DNA from: Neocallimastix lanati (nom. inval.)
Taxonomy: Eukaryota; Neocallimastigomycota; Neocallimastigomycetes; Neocallimastigales; Neocallimastigaceae
DNA: 64,000 nucleotides
NCBI GenBank assembly: GCA_016946835.1
Contig: JACVTC010000030.1
Span: 1,364,081 to 1,428,080 of the forward strand
Direction of reading: 5' to 3'
The notes under the pieces were generated by a model, which saw only the letters and a list, made by a program, of their open reading frames with translations, had not been told where the DNA came from and searched no databases. Positions within the stretch are counted from its first letter, which is position 1, and every line of letters starts with the position of its first letter. Made by a program: the position numbers and the translations under genes. Positions 48,015 through 56,810 of the stretch are shown piece after piece.

Positions 48015-48274
48015 CTAATCATATTAATATTCAAAAAGAAGGAATTACCCCTTTTAAAAATATATAAAATATATATATGTGAATATATATATTACATAAT
48101 TAGCTTATTTATATTTCCATATATGTCGCAAAAGTCATAATCACAATAGTTAATTTCTTGAGTATTATTTAAAAAGTTATTTAACTTTTTACAGTCTTCT
48201 GATAATTCTGTAAAGCCCAATGAGGGCTTTATTAAATAATTAATTATAAATATAAGAAATAAATGAAATTTCAT
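26949..48274 (-). CDS. Giant 83-exon leucine-rich-repeat type-I membrane protein
   Basis: Assembled by following splice sites on the minus strand: 83 exons, 82 introns (82-403 bp, GT...AG), coding length 8577 nt, 2858 aa. Every intron interrupts a codon after its second base. Exon 1 encodes a signal peptide (MKFHLFLIFIINYLIKPSLG) and a Cys-rich LRR N-cap. Then come eight LRR blocks (74 exons, each one LRR of 19-31 residues) separated by seven Cys-rich cap exons. The final exon has a half cap, a stalk, a membrane helix (FMYIIISIIGINGMIIIVLT) and a tail of about 60 residues ending in the stop at 26949. Typical LRR: xLSxNxIxxIPxxIxxLxxLxxL. Predicted place: cell surface, repeats outside. Ligand, partners and role (adhesion, recognition) are unknown. 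Exon coordinates are in the cap and block entries. The alternative is several adjacent genes, but only one signal peptide and one membrane anchor are present. Confidence 0.8.
27921..29557 (-). other. LRR block 8, eight LRR exons
   Basis: Exons: 29462-29557, 29235-29300, 29027-29098, 28863-28922, 28687-28752, 28447-28518, 28199-28270, 27921-27989. They fit positions 1, 2, 5, 6, 7, 8, 9, 10; positions 3 and 4 are missing. Position 1 is the longest LRR exon (96 nt); its acceptor AG at 29558-29559 is less certain, but no closer in-frame acceptor exists. Confidence 0.75.
29960..30280 (-). other. LRR protein cap exon H
   Basis: 321 nt. STNFKIISFKNKSIDCFFKD, ISCYQPDSCSN, C..EEINEV, EDCKQFNTFVNKTIDLDCCE and GISCDQNGYIKKLY. 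All cap cysteines are kept. Confidence 0.8.
30409..32385 (-). other. LRR block 7, ten LRR exons
   Basis: Exons: 32320-32385, 32054-32122, 31856-31924, 31663-31731, 31453-31524, 31236-31295, 30968-31036, 30799-30870, 30600-30671, 30409-30477. Position 8 (ELQGNNFNGDIFNSLIQFKE) is nearly the same as in block 8 (YLSGNDFNGDIFNSLTQFKN), suggesting a recent duplication. Confidence 0.8.
32582..32935 (-). other. LRR protein cap exon G
   Basis: 354 nt. FKIIKFINSPIDYCNFDNTP, ISCIESNTCYN (Tyr-Gln-Pro of the usual CYQP replaced), C..SVINEI, EDCKLLKEFLHLPLNTNCCS and NITCDQDNNITKLK. Confidence 0.8.
33145..35021 (-). other. LRR block 6, ten LRR exons
   Basis: Exons: 34947-35021, 34665-34733, 34512-34580, 34317-34385, 34132-34203, 33945-34004, 33750-33815, 33569-33640, 33321-33392, 33145-33213. 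Position 4 (DLSNNEIRKFPYQLSNLGNL) is close to the same position of blocks 1, 2, 4 and 7. Confidence 0.8.
35190..35543 (-). other. LRR protein cap exon F
   Basis: 354 nt. NPQLNLELINFENSPIENCF, then GTPITCYQPNTCM, a charged linker, TDCYNINKFFNKNENTNCCD and GIKCDIDNNIIELN. Its upstream intron (35544-35946) is the longest of the gene and holds the TTTTG array. Confidence 0.8.
35601..35910 (+). repeat. (TTTTG)n pentanucleotide array and (TTA)n array inside an intron
   Basis: About 32 near-perfect TTTTG units (35601-35760), then T-rich sequence and about 24 TTA units (35840-35910). On the gene strand they are CAAAA and TAA units. Both lie in the 403-bp intron between block 5 and cap F. The long Phe/Cys/Val and Lys/Thr/Gln/Asn frames read through them are artefacts. 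Confidence 0.95.
35947..36592 (-). other. LRR block 5, only four LRR exons
   Basis: Exons: 36518-36592, 36313-36381, 36146-36214, 35947-36015. They match positions 1, 2, 3 and 10 of the standard block (last: KISGTNIKELPINIFKSNFL), so positions 4-9 are missing. Since all introns are phase 2 the loss keeps the frame. Confidence 0.75.
36826..37161 (-). other. LRR protein cap exon E
   Basis: 336 nt. NPQLTTNIINFGNS, CNLENTNISCYQPGTCDN, C..EEINE, ECKNLYNFLKISSNIYCCQ and GITCDNYGFIVKLI. Confidence 0.8.
37285..39378 (-). other. LRR block 4, ten LRR exons
   Basis: Exons: 39304-39378, 39123-39191, 38905-38973, 38723-38791, 38484-38555, 38317-38376, 38145-38207, 37782-37853, 37563-37634, 37285-37353. 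Standard register; position 9 is YLSHNEYIDEIPQSIGNLIN. Confidence 0.8.
39673..40005 (-). other. LRR protein cap exon D
   Basis: 333 nt. DISYNPNLNVKLINFGK, CFVHGTPISCYQLNTCD, a C..KEIDD helix, then DDCKKLNKFLSKPLNLECCK and GVICYGNKFITNLK. All eight typical cap cysteines are present. Confidence 0.8.
40208..42683 (-). other. LRR block 3, twelve LRR exons (two extra)
   Basis: Exons: 42612-42683, 42389-42457, 42191-42259, 41989-42057, 41809-41877, 41651-41713, 41331-41402, 41046-41117, 40834-40905, 40635-40703, 40403-40474, 40208-40276. The last four are two copies of the position 9 and 10 pair (SLENNKDIKNIPKAIEQLES with NLSGLSIKELPSNLFKL, then HIENNKDLEYIPESIDNLAS with YLRKNGLKNLPSRIFRL): a tandem two-exon gain. 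Confidence 0.8.
42908..43270 (-). other. LRR protein cap exon C
   Basis: 363 nt, the longest internal cap. Begins NPYLNLKVINFENK, then CNFQNTNIVCYQSKTC, a charged linker with an Asn run, and ends EDCRKLSSFLGRRLNFDCCK ... ICDNNNIVSLT. Confidence 0.8.
43445..45416 (-). other. LRR block 2, ten LRR exons
   Basis: Exons: 45348-45416, 45162-45230, 44992-45060, 44664-44732, 44433-44501, 44277-44336, 44077-44142, 43883-43954, 43690-43761, 43445-43513. Standard register. Examples: position 4 DLSENKINEFPYQFVNLPNL, position 9 DLSNCKNIDYIPESIQNLKN. Introns hold TAAAA microsatellites (44820-44960). Confidence 0.8.
45584..45919 (-). other. LRR protein cap exon B
   Basis: 336 nt. First half closes the preceding LRR block (YIENNAYLSVKLIQF, then CSFINTYINCYN); second half opens the next (QDCEKLNKFLNKPLCG ... 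YGNIIYIN). It lacks the CYQPxTC and CC forms of the other caps, so its disulphide pattern may differ. Confidence 0.75.
46008..47932 (-). other. LRR block 1, ten LRR exons
   Basis: Exons in gene order: 47840-47932, 47651-47719, 47360-47428, 47209-47277, 46992-47063, 46811-46870, 46559-46624, 46389-46460, 46163-46234, 46008-46073. All lengths are multiples of 3 and all start and end in phase 2. Position 1 is long (93 nt) and has two Cys; position 6 is the short 60-nt LRR (VLMNNNISGELCINDTLER). A clear canonical repeat is position 8, DLVNNKFNNAVFDTILKFKN. Confidence 0.8.
48096..48274 (-). other. LRR protein exon 1: signal peptide and N-terminal cap
   Basis: 179 nt, ends AT|GTAATA. ATG at 48274 is preferred over the in-frame ATG at 48340 because the latter adds a poly-Lys stretch ahead of the signal peptide. 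After the hydrophobic leader come ELSEDCKKLNNFLNN and a Cys pair region (YCDYDFCD), ending YGNINKLI. This is the same N-cap as in later cap exons (DC..LN.FL....CC....CD..G.I..L.L) but without the upstream half. Confidence 0.8.
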
Positions 48275-48681
48275 TTTTTTTTTTTTTTTAATTTTTAATT
48301 TTATTTTTTTTTTTAAAAATTTTATTAATATATTATTCATTAAAAATTCATTAAATTATAAATAAAGATTAATAATAAATCATATTTATTATTTTCTTTC
48401 TTTTTTTTTTTAATTCTTCTTTTAAAAGGATTTAAATTTATATTTTATTTCATATTTATCTTTTATGTTTATAATACAAAAAAAATAATAAAAAATAAAA
48501 AATAAAAAAACATAATTATCATTGTATGATATCATTTGAATTTAAAATATTTAATTTATTATGTTTTATGTACAATATTAACACTAAATATTAAAATATC
48601 TTTTAATATTCCAAATTAAAATCTAAATTATTATTAATTTTAATAAAAATTATAAAATAAACAAATTTATAAATTAATATC

Positions 48682-48732
<51 letters not shown>

Positions 48733-50279
48733 TACAAATATATAAACAAATATTAAATAATAAATAGCAAGACTAATAAATATATATTAAATATATATAC
48801 GTATTTATCAATAAATAATAAATAATATATTTAAGTATTAATAAATAAAAATTATTACATCGATTATCATAAACGAATTATTATATTATATGTAAGGGGA
48901 GGTTACATTACGCCAATTTTTCAAGTAATATATATAAATATATGGCTATAGCTATATTATGCTACATAATATTATTTTATTGTATTATTTTGTTACTTCA
49001 ATTTTTAAATTAATTATTAAGTGAATAATTAAATAAATCATATAATGGTTAGATTTAATAATTTTAATTCTTTTATTTAAATGTTATTAATAAAAGAATT
49101 ATATAAAAATATAAAAGTTATTAATAATTATTCTTTTATTTAAATACTATTAATATTTAAATTTTAAAAATTGACAAAATGCACCACATTCTATATGTAA
49201 TAATATTACATATATTATAATATTTTTTTTATTTATAATCATTGATAGAATTATTTTTATTTATTAAGTTATTAAAACATTTTTTTTTAAATTTTTTTAA
49301 TTAAAAATTAATTTAATTTAATTAGTCATCTTTCCAATTTAATTTCAACAAATCATCAATTTTTATTATTTATTAAAGTAACAGAATATTAAAATATTCT
49401 AAATTTTTAGTGAATTATTTATGATTTTATTTTATTTACTTACTAAATAATTAATTGGCAAAATCTTAAACTTTAATAATAATATTTTAGTATTTAATAA
49501 TAAATATTAATAAATATTTTTAATAAAAGATATATTTATAAATAATCTAATAAAAAAAAAAAAAAAAGAAGTTGTTTATAGTTTTGAAAAACACGATATA
49601 TAAAATAAAATTATTAAATTATTAATAAATAAAAGGGAAAAACTATATGGCTTTTGATAAAACTTAATTACATTGATTAATTATTTTAAAAGTTTAAATT
49701 TCAATTTAAATTTGATTTAATTTATCTAAAAATATAAAAATTATTTTATTTTATTGCATATCCAATGTTAAATAATAATATTAAAATTATATGTAAATAT
49801 TTAAAGTATGTGTATTATTTAAAATGTGTATAAATGAAATAAAAGTTACTATTTATGTGTATATATATATATATTTATTGTAATAGAACAATAGATTTCT
49901 CTTCTAAAAAAATAAAATAAAAAAAAAAAAAAAAAAAAAAAGAATAAAATATAATATATAATACATAAATACATAAATATTTTAATAAAATGTATATAAA
50001 ATGTATAAAATATGTATAAACTACATAAAACATTATTTTATGTATACTAGTAAATAATAAAAATCACCTGAACAACATGCATAACATATAATATTAATAT
50101 TAATACGAATGTATAATATTATATTTATCTTTATATTATTAGTTTATTTCACTATATATATTATATTAATTCCTTTGTAGTTTATTGATTATATATAAAT
50201 ATATATATATATTTTTTATATAATACTTCTATGTTTTAATGATTCAAAAGAGAATAATTTTGAAATCGGAATATGAAGG
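48275..50279. other. AT-rich spacer upstream of the LRR gene
   Basis: Holds the LRR gene promoter somewhere, homopolymers near 48680-48710 and 49555 and 49920, and two less AT-rich spots: 48870-48960 (GTAAGGGGAGGTTACATTACGCC) and 49175-49220, with the inverted repeat ATATGTAAT/ATTACATAT. No gene is seen. Confidence 0.5.
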
Positions 50280-51110
50280 TGAGGTGTGTAAATAGTTCAT
50301 ATTCCTATGTCCATAAGGTATATTACAATCAATGCAATCATCCTTATCCTTGATCACTTTTAAAACTTTACGTTTAAAAATGCACTCTTTTTATTTTTTT
50401 CTATTATTTATTTATTCCTTTTCTTTCTTTCTTTCTTTCTTTTTTTTTACCTTTTATTTAATTTATTAGTTCAATATTTTTTTTTTTTCATTTTAACTTT
50501 TTAATATACTAAATCCCAAATTTTAATTATAATTTTCTATATCTTAATAATTCTATTATTTTATTTTTTCAGGTTTGACGGCCTTGTGAGTTCCAAATTT
50601 ATCGGTAGCTATATGAGAAAAATAATCTATAAAAATTTTATAGAACATCTTTTTTTTTTTATATTATTTAATAAAAATTATTAAATAATATTAGTTAAAA
50701 GGACAACCTTGACGAACGACGAACACCATGATAAATTGGAAATTCTTCGAATAATTTACCTTTGAAATGTGTTAATCAATATGGTGAACATACCAACATT
50801 CCTAAAGATGGACCTATAAATCCATTTAAATATTGTACTGTAAATAATATTAAATTAAATAATAATTTTTTTTGTTTCCAGTCCTCAAAGCGTACGTGAA
50901 TTGCATTAAATTCTTGCTATTTTTTATATCATAATTAATCTTCCTGGCTAATATCAATTTAATTAAATATTCATTTACTAATTTAAGAGTATAATGAATA
51001 GTCGTTATCCAATATGTTTTGTTGATTGACATTAAAGGAATGATTCAGTAGCAGTTTAAACACCACCAACTTAAGTAGCAATAATTAAAGTGTTTTTCAT
51101 TGTGATTATT
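50280..51110 (-). pseudogene. Decayed conserved-looking gene, not recognised
   Basis: Minus-strand phrases with normal amino-acid composition occur in shifting frames: NKTYWITTIHYTLKLVNEYL, QFTYALRTGNKK and GFIGPSLGMLVC with LTHFKGKLFEEFPIYHGVRR (51040-50715), then FIDYFSHIATDKFGTHKAVK (about 50650-50580) and KVIKDKDDCIDCNIPYGHRN (50380-50290). Some gaps may be introns, but in-frame stops and a frameshift inside the first phrase point to decay. I cannot name the family. Confidence 0.4.
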
Positions 51111-51194
51111 TATATTATCAATTCTAACTTTTTGCATATTATTATTTAAAATTTAAAATTTTATTATTGTATTGATACTATTGGAAATTGATTT

Positions 51195-52412
51195 TTGGAG
51201 GGTTTACAACTGTTACTTCTCAAATTTTTTATATATACCATCAATTTCAGTTTCATTTCTTCTTTTCTTTTTAACTTCTGATAATGATGATGATAATACA
51301 TTTTTATCGTTATCATATTCTTCTATTATACAACTATATTTTCCTTTTTTATGGTTGTATTTTTATTACAATTAATAAAAAATTTCCCGTTATATCCTTT
51401 TTCTTTTAAACCAAAATAATACTTCCTTTGGTGTATATGTTCAATAGCTTCCTCTACTTAACCATTCACTCTTAATTCAACTATTATAATTTCTCCATTT
51501 ACATTATTTTCTCCTTTGGGATACAATATAAAATCTACTTTTCTCTTACCTTTAGGATCTTCTTCAACAATATTATATTTCGTTCGAGCATGGAAATATG
51601 AATAATATATAGCACTTTTTAAATTTATGTTATTTATCTTATTCCCTGGACTAATTTCTTTCAGTAGTGATTTATCTAGAATTTTACACATTCTTTTAAC
51701 ATTTTTATTTAATGTCACTTCCAACATTTCATTGGAATTCTCTATCATATCATAAATAATTTGAATATCACTTCTTTTTTATTAAAACACCGATAAATTT
51801 TTCCTCCAATTCTTTATTTGGAATGGATATTTTTCTATCACAGTATGTTAAATATCCAAAAGTAGCCATTTTTGATTATAATTCTTCTTTCAAATATTCA
51901 TGATTTTCTGATTCTTCTTGGATATTCTCTACTTCATTTTTTTTTTTAATTCATTTTGGATATTATTTACTCCATAATTTGTTAATATTATTTCAATTTC
52001 ATTACCATTAATTAATTCTAATATATCTTTTTTTACATCAACGATATCATAATTATTTATTCTTTTCACTTCGTTGTAACGTCCTGTTTCTGACCAACAA
52101 TTTTCAATTCTATTCGAACTTAATGTTTGAATAACTTACCATATATTAAAATTCTTTTCATTATTATATGCTTTATATCCATTGTATCCATCTTCTAAAT
52201 CTTCAAAGGTTAATTTTTTATTTTTACTACATAGATCTCAAACTTCTTGTTCCGTAAATTCAAAATATCGATAATATTTTTCATCATCTAACATAGTTTA
52301 TTTCATAAAACAATTTATTGCGGACGAAAAACTCACTGCAATTGGTATTAGTCCTGTCATATAAACAAAGGCTAAATAGCAACGATCTTTAATTAAATCC
52401 TTTAAAAAAAAA
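51195..52412 (-). pseudogene. Decayed AAA-ATPase-like / PD-(D/E)XK nuclease-superfamily gene
   Basis: Reads in gene order DRCYLAFVYMTGLIPIAVSF, KKLTFEDLEDGYNGYKAYNN, RIENCWSETGRYNEV, KKDILELINGNEIEIILTNY, SKMATFGYLTYCDRKISIPN, then an open piece 51748-51458 with KRKVDFILYPKGENN and IIVELRVNG, and last EEAIEHIHQRKYYFGLKEKG with a CIIEEYD end. This is the C-terminal half of the AAA-ATPase-like plus PDDEXK_9 (DUF1703) family; the Walker A part is missing. Four or more stops or frameshifts break it. In the nuclease motif D...ExK the Lys is replaced by Arg (ELR). Intact members in this fungal group are numerous; their role is not settled. Confidence 0.75.
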
Positions 52413-53470
52413 TAGATAATGGTCGCATTTTATATGTGTAAACTTTATAAACAAAAATAATAATAATAAATTAAACTTGTTTTATTTACTAGATATACTT
52501 CTTTTCAATTAAAATTTAAAATATTTTTAGAATATTTATAATAAACTTTTTTTTTGAAGACAAATTAATTTTCTTATAAAATATTAAATATTAAATATTC
52601 AACAATAACAAATTAAAATTACATATAAATGAAGTATTAATCTTTTTTTTTTCTTTTTTTCTTATTAATGAAATATGTAATATATATTAAATATTTTTTT
52701 GTATTAACAAATTAAAAAAAAATTCTTTTGGAAGATGTTTAATTAATAAGACTCAATTCGTTTATATCCTTTTCTATTGGCAACAACTAATTATGTTTGA
52801 TTCACATTTGTTATATTAATTTTAGTTATGTAATTTTTTTTTCTAAATAAAAAGTAAATATTTTAAATTTCAAAAATTTATAAAGATATTAAAGCAATAA
52901 AAGCTTTCAGCAAGGGAAAAATTAGAAAACTTAAAATATTTAAAATATATTAAAAGAAAAGATTATATTAAATAAAAATGATTATCTATTTGTTAATGGA
53001 ATATATAACAAATGCAGATACTGAAAGTTTTTGGTTTTTGTCTTTAAATTATAATGGTAGTTTTTAAACTTATATGTGTAACTATATCTATATATTCAAA
53101 TATTGCTATACTATAATGATTACCATGAATATAATATAATAATATTATAAAAAAAACAATTCAAATATATATGATATAATAATATAACACTCGTATTTTT
53201 TGAAATAAATATGACGTTATATTATTTGAATATCATATAGAATATTCAATAATTATGCCATATGTTGTAAAAAATTATACCATAATAGTATTATGATGTA
53301 TTAACTACATATTATATAATATATTACACTTGATACAGTCATATCACTGAGAAATGGGTTGACTTCTCAGACGGTTGCTTTGGCGGTTTTAATAAATTAT
53401 TCATTATAGTAGTACTTAGTGGAAGAATCGTATATTTTGAGGTGGTTGATTAATGTATTGAAGATGTAGT

Positions 53471-53512
<42 letters not shown>

Positions 53513-53549
53513 GACAGGTTTCATTCATTTATTTATTTTTTTTTCACTT
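52413..53549. other. AT-rich spacer
   Basis: AT-rich up to 53090. 53090-53300 has several imperfect inverted repeats. 53330-53470 is less AT-rich (GGGTTGACTTCTCAGACGG) and ends at a poly-T of about 34 bases (53474-53507): possibly an old retroposon end in minus orientation. No gene is supported. Confidence 0.4.
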
Positions 53550-53945
53550 AAGAAAAATATCACACCATTGACTTATATCACCGTATCCATTTTTGACAAG
53601 AATATCTGAAGTTGACCAGGTGTTTCCATTTTCATCTTTTTCATAGTATTTTTTAAATTTAATTTCATGAGATCCCCCTCCTAATCATACAATTCAATTA
53701 CTTTCATTATTAATTTGTTACATCTTTCAAAATTTACTGGTAATGTTATCAATGTATTCTTTAATATATTTTTATTATTTCATCAATTACTGGCAACCTC
53801 CACCATATAGAAATTAAAACATATAAAAATGTAGGTGGCTCTGCTTTCCTGACATTAGAAAATATAATTAATGTATTTTGTTGTCATATTCTGAAAGTGA
53901 TAAGGTATTCAGGGAAAGTAGGTACTAAAAAAGGATCCTATAGCT
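53550..53945 (-). pseudogene. Coding relic, family not recognised
   Basis: The minus strand ends in a coherent phrase, HEIKFKKYYEKDENGNTWST then SDILVKNGYGDISQWCDIFL and a stop (53680-53550). Upstream, NILKNTLITLPVNFERCNKL is in another frame, with stops between. It resembles the C-terminus of a secreted or surface protein of this group but I cannot assign it. Confidence 0.35.
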
Positions 53946-53987
53946 AATAAAGATCATTAAGATAATGTTTTCTTTTTTGTTTTTTAA

Positions 53988-54018
<31 letters not shown>

Positions 54019-55600
54019 CTTTTGATTTTTTTTTTTTTTTTTAATATTTTTTTTTTTTTTTGATTTTTTTTTTTTTTTGATTTTTTTTTTTTTTTGATTT
54101 TTTTTTTAATATTATTTTTAAATATTTATTAAATAATAATTATATTCAAGTTTATTTTTTTTTTCACTTTATTTTATTTGAAAAATTATTTCTCTATAAT
54201 ATATAATAATATATTTGTTAGGTAAAAATTAAATATTATATAATATAAATATATAAAAAATATAAAAAAATAGAGATTAATTCTTTATATTTTTAAAATT
54301 TATAATACATTAAAAATAAAAAAAAATGATACAAATAAAAATTAAAAATAAATAATGATACAAAACCAAAACAAAAATTATAAATAAATATTTGAAATGC
54401 CTAATGCATTACATTTACGTTCGTAAAATTATCATTATTAAATAGAAAAAAAAAATAATAAAAATTAAAGAAATGTGGTTTAAAGAAATGACTACTACCT
54501 GAAAGTTTCATTTGAAAAGGTTATTTTAATATTGTTATTTTTTTTTTTAATAGATAGAGTAATTATTAGAATAGCTCTTTTATTAATTAATTAAACCGTT
54601 AAGAATGTACTTTAAATGTTTAATTTACTTAACCAGTTAATAATCATTTGTATGGTCATTGCTAGTGAAGTATTCATAGAAAACATATTTTATAAATACA
54701 ATATACATATTTATCTATTACATTTATATAATATAAATATATTTTATGTAAGAAAAAAGAAAATAACTCTATAAAATATGCATTTGCTTAACCTTATTTA
54801 AAAATACTTTAATATTTAATAATAATGATAAAAATACATTTAATATAATATAGATAATCTATTTTAATAACAATAGATTTTATTTATAATAAATAAAAAA
54901 TAATATTATATTCTATAGTGTTCTTTTTTTTTTTTTTTTTCTTTTTTACTATCATTATACATAAAAATTATTTAAATTATAAATAACTTATTTATAATGA
55001 TTATATTTAACATTATATATATATATATTGAAAATATTTATAATTAAATGAATTTACAATACATGTATGAAATTCAACTTTTAAATATAGATACAGGAAC
55101 AATAAATAAAATAGCAATAAAATTATTAGATTTTATCAATTAAAAACACAAAATCCACTAGAATTGTTATATTTATTAATAAATTCCATTTTCATTTATT
55201 GTAATATTTCTACAATTACCAACTATATCTTTATCATATGTACAAGTTTCAGTAATATAATTTATTAAATTTCTATTTTCATCTGTAATTTTAATAAAAG
55301 ATTTATGTATTATATTATGTTTCAGAAAAACAAGTATTATTTTTACAATAAAAAATTAGTATTATATTGATTTATAATTTTTGAAAATTTTATTTTAGTT
55401 AACATCGTACTATAATTATTAATATTAATAAATTAAAAAATATATAATATAAATATTATTTGTCTGGTATACATTGTATACTACTTATTTATAACTATCA
55501 ATTATATTTAAAAATTATCTTTGTTTATTATATAATCACATTAAATGTATGATCGATTGGTATTAATTGTATTCACAATTACATAATATTTTTAATTAAT
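53946..55600. other. AT-rich spacer with poly-T arrays
   Basis: Poly-T blocks separated by GA (53990-54110, pattern T-run then GATT) form a short minisatellite-like array. A minus-strand phrase ITDENRNLINYITETCTYDK and GNCRNITINENGIY (55290-55180) could be a lone exon of a Cys-containing protein, but it has no partners. Nothing else is seen. Confidence 0.4.
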
Positions 55601-55614
55601 AAAGACCCCACCTA

Positions 55615-55647
55615 ATATATACTAACTGACTGTCAGTTAGTATATAT
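55615..55647. repeat. Near-perfect 33-bp palindrome
   Basis: Arms of 16 bp (55615-55630 and 55632-55647) around one T. The core is ACTAACTGAC T GTCAGTTAGT, so the symmetry is not just AT repeats. It could be a fold-back end of a small transposon or a protein-binding site; I found no second copy. Confidence 0.85.
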
Positions 55648-56560
55648 ATCTAATAGGTACTTAGTAACTATTTTTTAATATTTGGTGCACTTTATGATTA
55701 TAGCGTTTGGTTATGTTTTAATATTAATAGGTATACAGTGCTATAAGGACATACTGTTGTAGTAAATAACGATACATTTAGAAATAAACCTCGATGATGT
55801 ATTAACAAGCAGATGCATTGGCATAAGTACTAAATGCAATAATATGCTAAATTGATTAGATTTAACAATGCGAATCAAATATATTGTGAAGTGTTAAAAA
55901 ATTGCGCTTTGTGGATACATCTGCTTATAACTTATAACAATACGACTAAATACGTCTATGAATCAACAGCGACTTTTAAAAATATTTTTGGATTTATAAT
56001 AACATGCATGGGAACAGCGATGATGAATATATTAAGCCAAACTACAATACAATAATGAATAGCCCCTTGCTATTTCATAACCAGTATTACATTATAAAAA
56101 GTAACAGCAATTAAATGGTTACGAGCAGAATAGAAGTGTATAGTTAATGACATTAGTATTCACACGACGCATTGGTCAGAAGTATCATCAATCAAGAGAA
56201 TAACCAAATGAAATTATAGAATTAATTTAGAAAAAATAATAAAATTATTCAGATATATTATTTAATGAATCTAATATATTTTTTTATTATTTATATAATT
56301 ATAACAAGTGCTATAAATATAAATTTATGGTATACGTTATTTATTATTCGTTAATTATATTAAATATTTGATAATAATATATATATTAAACTTTTTAAAA
56401 TCAATTAATTAATGTCTTTCCCAATTTTCATACATTATGAATATAAAATTATTTTGATAGAATAGAAATGTATAATATATTTAGTTTAATTTATATTTAA
56501 TAAAATAACATACCTTCCATTACATGAGTCGCATATAATAGTAATTTATAAGATTATTAT
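55648..56560. other. Moderately complex unassigned sequence
   Basis: 55680-56230 is less AT-rich than neighbours. A 67-codon plus-strand frame (55852-56055) with LKNCALWIHLLITYNNTTKY looks coding, but flanking frames are closed and no splice partner is clear. It could be part of a decayed DNA transposon given the palindromes on both sides (55615 and 56564). Not assigned. Confidence 0.3.
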
Positions 56561-56563
56561 ATA

Positions 56564-56615
56564 ATATATATAGTAATATATATTATAGTTGTTATATATA
56601 TATTACTATATATAT
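56564..56615. repeat. Inverted repeat with 20-bp perfect arms
   Basis: Arms 56564-56583 and 56596-56615 are perfectly complementary with a 12-nt loop. The arms are AT-rich (ATATATAGTAATATATAT) with one G/C pair, so some of the match could be due to composition. Confidence 0.7.
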
Positions 56616-56810
56616 AATAACTATTTAAATGTGCAAGTGATATAAACTGCATAAGTTATTTACACATGACTAACTATTGATAGTAATAATTTGTAATATT
56701 AATTATTTTGAATTTTTGAAAATTTTATTTCTGTAATTTTCCAATTCTTTACTGTCAAATTTAAAGTCACACCTAATTCGAGAAATCCAAAATGAAATTT
56801 AATTTGAATT

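Noticed and set aside
26949-48274. Nine separate small genes for the Cys-rich fragments
   Set aside because: The internal fragments lack signal peptides, begin mid-codon at splice acceptors and end at donors; the LRR exons between them join in frame.
48096-48340. Upstream ATG at 48340 as start of the LRR protein
   Set aside because: It would place about 22 Lys-rich residues before an obvious signal peptide; the ATG at 48274 gives a normal leader.
49175-55700. Terminal inverted repeats pairing AATGCACCA (49180) with TGGTGCACTT (55683)
   Set aside because: Only about eight bases match and nothing between the sites looks like one element.
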